Below are positions 25,521 to 35,195 of a stretch of DNA of 64,000 nt, one piece after another. Made by a program: the position numbers and the translations under genes. This DNA is from Verticillium longisporum (Eukaryota > Ascomycota > Sordariomycetes > Glomerellales > Plectosphaerellaceae): positions 1 to 64,000 of the forward strand of contig JAETXT010000016.1 in the NCBI GenBank assembly GCA_019188255.1. The letters are read 5' to 3'. The notes under the pieces are model-generated. The model worked only from the letters and a program-made list of their open reading frames with translations, searched no databases and had not been told where the DNA came from. Within the stretch, counting starts at the first letter, position 1. Each line of letters starts with the position of its first letter.

Positions 25521-27367
25521 ATGACGACAAATCAGCCCCAGAATGTCGACAACTTCGACAGTCTCATCGACCTGAGCGAGTACGACACAATGCCTGCCTA
25601 TGCCTCGCCGTCGCTCTCTCCCTCGGCCGGCAAGAACTCTTTCCCGAGCAGGCCATCTGTCAGCTCCATCCAGACCCCGACCGTGCCCTCGACGGCGCAA
25701 CCGTCTCTGAGCGGACCGAGCCATCAGTACGAGCTCTACAAGCAGCAGACCGGCATCGTGCCCGGCGCTCTGGCGAGCACGCTCGCCGTCAACCAGGCCA
25801 ACTCGCACATTTCCGGCTACAACAGCGGCTACGGCATGGAGTTTCTGAACAACGTCAGCCCCGCCGACGACATGTTCGACTTCAACGCCGCCCCCTCTGC
25901 CCACTCCCACTCGCAGGGCTCCGGCAGCCTCGACATGGACATGGACTTTGACTCTCCTCCCGAGTCTCAGTACTTCTTCCCTGGCACCGAGTCGACCATC
26001 AACCCTAATGCCATCGGCGGACAGGAATCTCCCGTCCTGCCCTCGCAGTCTGGCAACGTCGGTCGCCTCTGGCCCGGCATGCACACTCAGGCTGCCGCTC
26101 TGGCCAAGGCTCAGGCTCAGCAGCGTGCTCAGCAGCAGATGATCCAGTCTCAGCAGCAGCAAAGGCAGCAGTCGCAGCCCCAGCAGACGAGGCCCAGAAC
26201 CAAGAGCGCTCAGCCGACCGACCCCATTGTCGAGCAGAAGATTACTCAGCTCCTCAACTCCATGCGTAACAAGTCGGCTTCGGAAGACGACGGCAGCATG
26301 CCCATGCTCAACATTTCCCGTCCCAAGAAGGATGAGGACGACATGGACGAAGACGAGAGGTTGCTCGCTAGTGAGGAGGGCAAGAAGCTCAGCAGCAAGG
26401 AGCGCCGCCAGCTGCGTAACAAGGTCTCTGCCCGTGCTTTCCGCTCCAGGAGAAAGGGTAAGTGACACAGTTCCCCACGGTGCCAACACCACATACCCAA
26501 AGTCATCCAGCTAACCTGGTAAACACAGAATACATCACGCAGCTCGAGGCCGAGATTGCCAACAAGGTCACCGAGAACGGCGACCTGCGCCTGCAGAACC
26601 ATGCTCTCATGGAGGAGAACAAGCGCCTGTCGGATCTCACCCGCATGCTCCTGACCTCGCCTTCCTTCTCTACCTTCCTTGACCATCTCAGCAACAACCC
26701 TCAGGCCATCCCGCAGCAGCCCGTCCAGGTGCCCGTCAAGCCTGAGCAGCGTCAGTCGGAGAAGGCGCAGGCTCACAAGGATTCCAACCCCTACGCCGCT
26801 CAGCAGTCTCAACAGCAACAGATTGGCATGGCCATGATCCCGGAGCAGAACATGGATCTCTCCATGCTCAACCTGAACAACGACTCGTTCAACTTCCAGC
26901 CCCAAGTCTATGCCGTACTTGAGACCCCAGAGATGCCCGCTACCATTGACGCTGAGATTCTCTCTGGCAAGACGTCCAATTTTGTGGGCGAGGCCTTCGA
27001 GTCGGACGATGACAAGGTTGAGCTTCCCATGATCGAGTCGCCCAAGATGAATGCCGCCCCCGCCGTGCTCGAGAAGACCCCCGAGCCCGAGCAGACGTAT
27101 GATGATGATTTCGAGAATGATCCTGAATTCGCTCTCTACCACACGACGCCCGCTTCATCTGCAACCGCCCCTGTCGAGCTCGACACGGATGGCCTGTCAC
27201 ACATTGACATCTTTGGCGGTATCGAGTCGGAGAAGGTCCTGGCTCGCTATGAGCTGGTGGACGCTACCGAAGAGGAGGAGACGTCCCTGGTCGCCATTGC
27301 TAGGGTTCAGCGCATCAGCGCCGGCCTCGAGCCTGTGCTGGCCAGGTTAGAGCGCCTTTGCCTCTAG
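25521..27367 (+). CDS. bZIP transcription factor
   Basis: A nuclear basic-leucine-zipper regulator of 591 residues from exons 25521-26457 and 26529-27367. The 71-base intron (donor GTAAGTG, branch CTAAC, acceptor CACAG) falls inside the DNA-binding domain. The basic region KERRQLRNKVSARAFRSRRK (about 292-311) contains the N-x7-R/K core as NKVSARAFR. It is followed by a zipper with leucines in the segment starting YITQLEAEI and running to SDLTRML. Upstream lie a glutamine-rich run (about 205-230) and an acidic patch (DEDDMDEDE). The C-terminus is acidic and Pro-rich. The form NKVSARAFRSRRK matches a filamentous-ascomycete bZIP group that I associate with Neurospora ADA-1 and Metarhizium MBZ1. 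That assignment is from memory and uncertain. The start ATG has the context GTCGCCATGA and begins MTTNQPQN. Confidence 0.9.
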
Positions 27368-27854
27368 GCGGTTCCCCGCCATCCTTTCCTTTACACCACA
27401 TCATACCTTGAGCCAATCTTCTTTCCTTACACTACTCGAACGGCATCACATGGGCGGGACCTGAGGGTCTCCGGGGCGTTTATATGGGTCTTGTTTTTCG
27501 AGAGGTCACCAGGGGTAGGGATCCCCACCGCGCTTGATGTGATAGGGGAACCACCGGATATGGGCCGACATGATTGACGATGTGACCGGCTTATTTTCTT
27601 TGCGCACAGGGAAGCGGGTTGCGGCTGGCACGTCGCGGTGTATTAGATAGTGGGAACACAACTCGATCCCATAAATAAGACTTGTCTACACGAACCGATG
27701 GTCGGTGATGCGTCGTCGTTTTGTGAACATGTAGTGTCAAGATGCGTAGATTTGGCTACAGTTGACAGCTATGTGTGACTACATCGTGTTCCTGATCACG
27801 TGTTTATCATAACGTGCATGTCTTCCCACTGGGTCTACCCCGCCCCTAGTCTAT
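27368..27854. other. Convergent intergenic region
   Basis: 487 bases between the 3' ends of the bZIP gene (plus) and the amylase gene (minus). It holds both 3' untranslated regions. No further gene is seen. Confidence 0.6.
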
Positions 27855-29651
27855 CTACTCTTCATAAATGTTGGTATCACTGGAATGGTCAGCTTGGCTC
27901 TTTGAAACCAACATAGTCAGGCATCGTAAGGGTGGGAGACTCACAATTCGCCGCCAAACTTGTCTCTTCCCTCGGCCTCGCGGTTCACAAACACGCTGAC
28001 GGACGTCTGACCGCAGACAAAGACGCCAAAGCCGTCGTCGCCAATGACGACCTCGCGGTCGCTCCAGCCGAGGACGTCGGTCCACACCTCGCCGGCGTGG
28101 ACCTCGCCGACGTGCATCCTCTTCTCGCCGGCGCCGGCGTTGCTGAGCACGACGGCGCAGCCGGCGGGGCGGTCCCAGGTGCCGTAGCGCACCCAGCCGA
28201 CGCACGTGGCAAAGTCCCAGTAGTCGGCCTGCTTGCCGTAGGCGTAGAGCTTGCGGGCGAGGGTCAGGCGCGGGACGATGCCGCCGCACGAGGGCGGGAA
28301 GGGGTGCTCGCCCTTGATGCCGTAGAGGTCGCCGTACCAGACGCAGGGGTAGCCCTCGCTGCGGAGGAGGATGAAGGCGTGCGCGAGCGGCTTGAACCAG
28401 CCCTCGATGGGGGCCTCGAGGGCCTGGTAGGGCTGCGTGTCGTGGTTCATGACCAGAGTCTTTTGTGGATGTCAGCACCTTGTTGGCTTTCGTCTTTCAC
28501 AGGCTCTTTCGGGAGGGACGGCGCGCTTACCACTGCGTTGACGGGCTCCTTCTGCACGAGCGTGTCGTCAAAGACCTTGCGCAGGTCGGCGCCCTCGGAC
28601 TTGCTGATCTGGCTAAAGTTGTAGACGAGCGGGGCGTCGAAGAGGGAGAACTTTTTGCCCATGCGCGCCAGGTAGTCGGTCATGTCGTCGAGGCTGTCCT
28701 TCCAGAACTCGCCCACGAAGAACCACCCCTGGCCGAACTCCTCGTCGAGCGTCGTGATGAACTTGCGCAGGAAGTCTGTGCTGTAGTGCTTGATGGCGTC
28801 GAAGCGGATGCCCTTGAGGGGCATCTCCTTTGCCAGCCACTTGCCCCAGTTGATGACGTCCTCGACGACTTCGGGGTGGTCGTAGTCGAGATCGGAGCCC
28901 ATGAGGAAATCACTGTACACGTGGTGTTCGGTAAGCAGCTGTGTCGGCGCCGCTCGGAGGCTTGCCGAGGAAAGGACCTACTAGTTGCCCTTCTCGTCGT
29001 CAACGTCCGGCGTGTCGGCCCACCCCTGCGACTTGTCGCCCATAATCTTGTAGATGGCCGTCTTGTCGTTGGCGGCGTTGAAGTCGACACCGCTAAAGTG
29101 GTACCAGTGGTACTTCATCTTGCTGTACTTGTCCTTGCGCCCGGGAAAGTCGTAGCCGACCCACGCCTGGATCTCGTACTTGTCCGACACGAACTTGTTG
29201 CGGTCGTTGGCGTCGACCTCGGCCGCGAGACACTTCTCCTTGCGGTCGGCGGCGAACTTGTGGTTCAGCACCGCGTCCCAGTAGAGGCCGACGCCGTTCT
29301 CCTTGGCCGTGCTGGCGAGCTTCAGGAGCTCCTCCTTGGTGCCCCATTTCGTGCCAACGGAACCCTTCTGGTCGAACTCGCCGAGATCGTAGAGGTCGTA
29401 AATGTCGTACCCGTTGCCCTCCTTGGAGGATCCCTTGCATCTGGCAGCTGTCAGATCTTGTGTCTTGTTGTCAGAAATACCATTGGGATGTGAGCTCACC
29501 CCGGAGGCACCCAGATGTTGTCGATACCCCATGCCTTGAGCTGCGGCACATGCTTCTCGAGACGCACCCAATGCTTCTGGTCGGCGGGCACGTACCATTC
29601 GAAGCCCTGCATCATGGTCATGTTCTCGGGGGTGGGTTCTTGGTCGGCCAT
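27855..29651 (-). CDS. Intracellular alpha-amylase, GH13 subfamily 5 type
   Basis: Hydrolyses alpha-1,4-glucan. It has no signal peptide (starts MADQEPTPENMTMMQGFEWY), so it should be cytosolic. Five exons on the minus strand: 29651-29500, 29440-28982, 28912-28531, 28459-27945 and 27879-27855, giving 510 residues. Introns are 59, 69, 71 and 65 bases. The last exon has only seven complete codons plus stop, but donor GTGAGT, branch CTGAC and acceptor CCAG all fit. The four GH13 regions are present: I with Asp106 in DAVLNH, II with nucleophile Asp242 in GIRFDAIKH, III with acid/base Glu272 in GEFW and IV with Asp338 in NHD. The NYDFLMGSDLDYDHPEV segment is typical of the bacterial-like GH13_5 group. 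Known fungal members include Histoplasma AMY1, needed for alpha-(1,3)-glucan, so a role in cell-wall glucan is possible. This is inference. Confidence 0.94.
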
Positions 29652-30783
29652 CTTGTCGGTCGGTCGCTACTCAGCGGCTCTTGACTCGTCACCGGGTATC
29701 AGGAAAAGAAGGGGGAAGGAGGAAGAGGTCGAAGAGCAAACACGCAATCTACAGGTGTGAGGGGGCTCACAGGATGACCCTGCATCTTATATCACAAATC
29801 ACCGTAGCCCCTCATCAATGGCGTCCGCCAGAACATCCGATCGATCCCCCATGGTCTTATCAACAGCAGCGGTGTATGTGCCTCCTCAACGCCGAAAACT
29901 AAGCCCTCACACATTTTTGGAGGTGGGGGAGGGGTGGGAGCTACCCTGACAATCAGGTTCTCGCGCGGCGCGCACAGCTGGTTCCAGGCCCCGGCCCCGG
30001 CTAGCTGAGCGCGTGTCTGCACGCGGTCTGCACTTGCAGAGTCTGGACTGGCTGGAAGCACAGCTAGCCTGGGCGACAGGCATGCGTGGATGTGGTCCGT
30101 TGGGAAACTGACAGGTCGAGAGGCGCCGTCACGCTGAAGTGACTGGCTGACGTGGGCTGCAATGTTGCCAGGAAACTTGCGTCAGATGTCGTGACGTCAT
30201 GGCATGTGGCATCTGGACCATCCTGGTGGAAATACGACGAGACAGAAACGTGGTTAGTAGATAGCGGCATGGTTTATACTTGATCGGGGAGGCTGTTGGC
30301 AGACGTCAGGGGAAATCACTCATCACGTGATGTTGCCGCGATTGTCTGGGGCGTCCAGCCACGAGCGTTAGCTGTCACTGCTTGACAACGTTGAGGTAAA
30401 CGCAATGGAGACACCGCAAGCCTAGACAACAGCATATATCGCGTTAGTTCCCGTGAACACAGCACCAGCCACGTACGATCGAGAATCGAGAATGAAGAGC
30501 AGCTTCAAGTTAAATTTGGTAGCCAACGTATTCGGAGAAGGCCCAGCCGCAAGCTAGGGAGGACGCTACCCCTACCACCCCCGTTCAACCCCTCTGGATA
30601 TCAAGAACCTCAGTTGAACCAAGCCATTTGCCGGCCCGTCATGGACCGAATGCGTAAAAATGTGCAATTCTCTTAGTCGGCTTGGTGTCGAGCCTAAGTT
30701 TGGACAAGCAACTTGCGGAACCATGCTCCCTCAAACAAGGCATGACCCCCCATGCTATTGTCGACTTTGCTCGACTGCAGAAC
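29652..30783. other. Amylase promoter side and downstream of the CxxC gene
   Basis: 1.1 kb upstream of the amylase ATG and downstream of the 573-residue gene, both on the minus strand. Only short frames occur. No repeat or RNA gene is seen. Confidence 0.5.
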
Positions 30784-32505
30784 TCAAGTGATGCTTATGT
30801 GACTCTCGGGATACACGAGCGCAGTATTGATCGGTATCTGCCACAGCTTCTTGGGCGTTTCCGCCGTGTGCGGGCAGACCTCCGTGCCAGCCTGGGCGGC
30901 ACTCCAGCGTTCTAGCCAGAGGCATTCGAGCGTTGGCGCGTCCAGAGCACGAAGCTGCGAGCACCTTTGCAGGCCAGTCTTCCATCTCTCTAGAGTCTGC
31001 TTCTCTAGAGGGGTCATACTAGCCAACTGGGTTGCAGATACAGTGGGAAGACAGCGGACATGCTTGTTGCCGTCAGGTTTCGCCTCTGCATGACCATCAC
31101 TGATCTGTTTGGTCTGCTCAGGCGCAAGACAAGCTGCTGCGATAGAAGTGCTTTGGTCGACTGACATCTCCTGGGACTGTCCGGGCAGCTGTGGAAAGCA
31201 CTGTTCAGTGTGGTCCTCAATGTTCAGTTGCAACAACTCGTCGAGTTCGCGTTCTGCCTGCGTCGGACAGCCTGTCGGGTTGTTGTTATCGTTGTCAAGG
31301 AATTCCAGAAAGTCTGTGTGCGCTGTTTGGGCTTCATACAACCAGTCCTGTGCATAATGGTCAATCATTGATCCAAGCTGCGAAAGCCTGCGGCTACATA
31401 CCATGTCCATGTTATCAAAGTCTGCAGTAGGTGGGCCATCCCCCAGAAGAAGCTTTCCAAAGTCCAACGGCGCAGTGGCATTCAAACCAGCAGCAGGATC
31501 CATGGGGGAAGGTAACGAGAAGTCGACAGGGTCTGAAGAGCTCGAGGAGAACGGCATGGCGACTGGGCAAGTTGTGCCATCTTTTGCAGATCCGGGTGGT
31601 GTGTTCTGGCCGAACCCAACCTGACCCGAACCGACCTGAAGCCCCGGCGCTTTTCCAGACAATCCCATGAACCTTTTGGGCTCAAAGGTAGATTGAATGG
31701 TGTTGGGTGCGCCTTGAGGCAGGGGCGCCTTGTAAAGGGTCTTCATGTCCTCCTTCCCGCCCGACGTGCTGACTAGACGGCGAGGATCAACATGTGTGGG
31801 TGCTTGACAGCGAGTCGAAGACATAGCTGAAGGTTTTTGTAAGTTGCATCGAGTGGATATAGGCTGGTGGCTGTGTACAGCCAGTTTTTCCCAGTCAGCA
31901 GGCATGAGGTCTCGGAGTGCTATCGTGTTGAAGCCTGGCTCGGTCTGCAGTGCCTGAGTTTGAGGTTCATCAGCAACAAAACAGCCTTGAGCCGAGGCAA
32001 TTTGATCAGGCATGGTTGTTGAGGGAACACTGCCGCGGAAAAGCTGTCCCAGGTCCTGACGTCGCTGCTGCTGCTCGGCCCATTGAGCCTCCTTCTCGCG
32101 GGCCAATCGCGCTCTATCGGAGGCACGACGCTTTGTGCGGCACGTTTGGCAATTGACTCGCTCCTTCAAGCGACCAAAGTTGTCTAAAAACTGAAAGTGT
32201 TCGATAGGATAGAGGTGCTTGCACTTGTTACAATGCTTGATACGGCCGATACGGCTAGTATTACGGTTCCCTTGAAGCTGGGACATGATGTGGCTTGTAC
32301 GGGACGAGAGGGTATCGAGATCCGTATTTCCTTGATTTGTCGCCGGGTTCGTCGCCGCTCGCTGAGGGGCTATGGTTTTGTTGAGAGTACCAGAATTGAT
32401 ACCGGTGACCTTGCCTACGTTGTTCGCTGTATCGGTGCGAGGAGTGGCCATGTAGACTGGCTGTAAACCCGCGTGTCGATGAGGCACGCCGTTTGAGCTC
32501 GACAT
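30784..32505 (-). CDS. Hypothetical protein with paired CxxC motif
   Basis: An uninterrupted 573-residue frame from an ATG. I do not recognise the family. Residues 90-145 stand out: C92-x2-C95-x23-C119-x2-C122, followed by a basic, then Arg/Glu/Gln-rich helix (TKRRASDRARLAREKEAQ). This is the layout of a small treble-clef or Stc1-like zinc-binding fold with a charged tail. The rest is low-complexity with many Ser, Thr, Gln and Pro, and an acidic, Leu-rich patch around 400-420 (ERELDELLQLNIED). No signal peptide or membrane segment is visible. Composition fits a nuclear or RNA-associated regulator, but function is unknown. It is divergent from the P450 gene. A small intron in the C-terminal part cannot be excluded. 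Confidence 0.7.
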   Translation of the reverse strand: MSSSNGVPHRHAGLQPVYMATPRTDTANNVGKVTGINSGTLNKTIAPQRAATNPATNQGNTDLDTLSSRTSHIMSQLQGNRNTSRIGRIKHCNKCKHLYPIEHFQFLDNFGRLKERVNCQTCRTKRRASDRARLAREKEAQWAEQQQRRQDLGQLFRGSVPSTTMPDQIASAQGCFVADEPQTQALQTEPGFNTIALRDLMPADWEKLAVHSHQPISTRCNLQKPSAMSSTRCQAPTHVDPRRLVSTSGGKEDMKTLYKAPLPQGAPNTIQSTFEPKRFMGLSGKAPGLQVGSGQVGFGQNTPPGSAKDGTTCPVAMPFSSSSSDPVDFSLPSPMDPAAGLNATAPLDFGKLLLGDGPPTADFDNMDMVCSRRLSQLGSMIDHYAQDWLYEAQTAHTDFLEFLDNDNNNPTGCPTQAERELDELLQLNIEDHTEQCFPQLPGQSQEMSVDQSTSIAAACLAPEQTKQISDGHAEAKPDGNKHVRCLPTVSATQLASMTPLEKQTLERWKTGLQRCSQLRALDAPTLECLWLERWSAAQAGTEVCPHTAETPKKLWQIPINTALVYPESHISIT

Positions 32506-33822
32506 TTTGATGGGCCGTCTTTCAGTTCGACGACTGCGTAGAAGGTTTCAATATATCTTTTGAGGTGCTTGGGTCAAGTGAAGTGGTTTGCGAGGCAGGT
32601 GAGCGTGATGTAGTTGAAAGGTTGAAACAAAAAGAGGTCAAGGGGTCGGGGTTGCGTGCTTGCCACAATTAAAAAGAGGCAGAAGACAGAATACCATGAC
32701 CTTTTCAGGCTCCTTCTAAAATTCACTTGGGCGGCTAACAATAGTCATAACGATGAAAGGCCTGCAGTTGTGTGTCGTTGAATGGAAAGTCAACGACGCC
32801 CGAGGAAGGAGCAGGAAGGCATATCGAGTCCTGATGGCCACGGCTGGGTTATCAACTCAGACCTGTCAATAATATTCGTCGCCGAGTTGCAGAGGAGTAG
32901 TTTCCTCAGCTTAAGGAGACAAACTTCATGACCTTGGCTCTCTGAATTCTTCGGCCTCGGGGCTTGATGTTATCTTGTACCCGAGGCATGTTATGCCAAC
33001 GAGCTTTTCGAACTATTTTCGTTGCAACTACACTCTATGGCTTCACAATGTTTCTTGTAGTGAGCTCGCACTCCAAGTCTTTGGCAAGTATCCAGGCAGG
33101 CACACCTCCACCCCTCCGCTATAATAGGATGCCCAAGTTCCATACCGGCTGGACTTGAATATCAGTTTGACGGCCAAAGTATGCCTCTGTTTGGAAGAGT
33201 CGTGTTAGTGGGGTCTGCAGTATAAACCCATGCCATGGCGGCGCGGCCCGTGTTCACGGTGAGTGTGCGTGCCCGACACATTGTTTTACTACGCGAGGTG
33301 ATCGACGGCCACACATCAGGCTAGCACGCCCTATCGACCAGCACTCTTCACCTGTTCAGCCAGTGATTTCTCAGTACAATTCCTCTTTCATAGCAGTGAG
33401 AGGGACCCCGCGAGGGATCAATCTCGCTGTCTGATTCAAACACTGGACGGACACGGCACATCATGCAGGGCAGTAGGTACGCCGTGTATGTGTTTACACC
33501 AAGGTACCTCAGAGGACGCAGAACGGCCCAGCTCGTTTCTTTTTCAATTACCGACTAATTTCAAGCTCTAATGACCAATGGTTTTCCCTGCAATGCAAAT
33601 CCACACGCCGGGCTCGTTGATGGCTGGCTGACCCCGCTGCAAGATGCGTTGGTGTGTGAGACAGCATGATGTGGTGTCGGCCAAAGATGTGAGACGTCAC
33701 GCCTCCTCTATTGGACACTCCAATGCTGCAGTGCGATGCTGGGCGAAATATAAGGGGCCCTTCTACCGGTGGCCTTTCTCGTCGAAATGCTCTCCTCACT
33801 TGAAGATTGACACATCGGCACC
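32506..33822. other. Divergent promoter region (CxxC gene / P450)
   Basis: 1.3 kb between the starts of the 573-residue gene (minus) and the P450 (plus). A GGTACCT word lies at about 33502. No gene or RNA is seen. Confidence 0.5.
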
Positions 33823-35195
33823 ATGAGCCAGCCAATCCCCCGCCCCCTGGAGTGCCTCTTCTGGGTAACCTGTTCAACGTCAATCCGAGTAACACATGGG
33901 ACTCGCTCAAGAAGCTCTCAGAGGAATACGGCGAGATCTTCCAAATCAAGGTGCTCGGCCACGGCATTGTCTTCGTGGCCAGTGCCGCTCTGGCTGAAGA
34001 GCTCTGCGACGAGAAGCGCTTCCGCAAGTATGTTGGCGGGCCCGTCGTCGAGATACGTGCTGCCGTCCATGACGCGCTATTCACAGCCTACGACCATGAG
34101 GAGAGTTGGGGCATTGCCCACCGCATCATTGCGCCAAAGCTTACTCCACAGTCAATGGCCGATCGCTTCGAAGAGATGCGCGACACGGCCACGGAGCTCA
34201 TCGACAAGTGGAGAGTCCTCGGAGAAGACAACGAGGTGTCCCTGATCGGCGAGCTTAACCGTCTCAACCTCGAGGCGACAACACTTACTCTGTACGGCAA
34301 AAAGCTCAATTGCCTCGACGGCCCTGAACACCCCATGATCAAAAGAATGGAAGATTCCACCTCGGAAGCCATGAAGCGGCCCACTAGACCCGGCCTCGTC
34401 AACTGGTTTCTCAAGGGCAAATTCAACAAGTCCATCAAGGTCATGCGAATGTATGCCCAGGAAATGGTCGACCATCGCAAAGCGCACCCCTCTCTGGACG
34501 GCCGAAATGACCTTCTCTCCGTCCTCATGAATGGGAAGGATCCCCAGACGAGCCAGAGTCTCCGAGAATCGCAGGTCATCGACAACATCGTATCCATGCC
34601 GATCGGCAGCAGCACGGCACCTGCCCTCGTTTCAACTGCAATCTACTTTCTCCTCAAGAACCCACACGTCATCGTCACGGCGCGTCAAGAGATTGAGTTC
34701 GTGCTGGCCGGTGGTGAACTCACCTACGCGCACCTGTCGCAACTTCACTACATCGAAGGCATCATGAGAGAATCACTGCGTCTATCATTCGCCGCACCAG
34801 GCTTCAACATTGAGCCGATTCCCAGGGAGCATGACACCAGTCCGGTGGTCCTGGGCCAAGGCAAATACCAGGTTGCTCACAATCAGCCAATGATTATTGT
34901 CCTGGCCGGCGTGAATCGCGACCCGGCAGTCTTCCAAGACCCTCTAGCCTTCGTTCCCGAGAGGATGATGGGTGAGACATTCGACAATCTGCCCGTGAGC
35001 GTCAAGAAGTGGTTCGGAAACGGAAAGCGCGAATGTATTGGCAAACACTATGCGTGGCAGTGGAACATGGTTGCTCTGACGAAGCTCATCCGCGGGGTCA
35101 ATTTCGCAATGGTGGACCCGAACTATGAGTTGAAGCAGGATGGGTGGTTCAACCTTAGACCTGTGGACTTCATGGTCAAGGTCAGGTCGGTTTGA
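33823..35195 (+). CDS. Cytochrome P450 (CYP505-like heme domain), start out of frame
   Basis: A single-domain P450 of about 458 residues. It is closest in pattern to the heme half of P450foxy/CYP505 fatty-acid hydroxylases but has no fused reductase. Visible motifs: PPGVPLLGN near the N-terminus, the ExxR motif in MRESLRLS (about 315) and the heme loop FGNGKRECIG with Cys near 405. The I-helix reads PIGSSTAPALVS where [AG]Gx[DE]T[TS] is usual, so the acid residue is Ser and the second Thr is Ala. The only sensible ATG (33823, MSQPIP) is one frame off the body. The body frame has no ATG before residue ~115 and is closed upstream by TGA at 33801. One added base in the C runs at 33838-33850 would join them. 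There is no N-terminal membrane anchor, as in CYP505. It is either a miscalled homopolymer or a young pseudogene. Confidence 0.85.

Noticed and set aside
25452..27142. Long minus-strand frames (346 and 298 residues) over the bZIP gene
   Set aside because: Antisense shadows of a GC-rich coding region; the plus strand carries the bZIP domain and a proper intron.
27932..29493. Long plus-strand frames (230 and 342 residues) over the amylase gene
   Set aside because: Antisense shadows; the minus strand encodes all four GH13 regions with correct introns.
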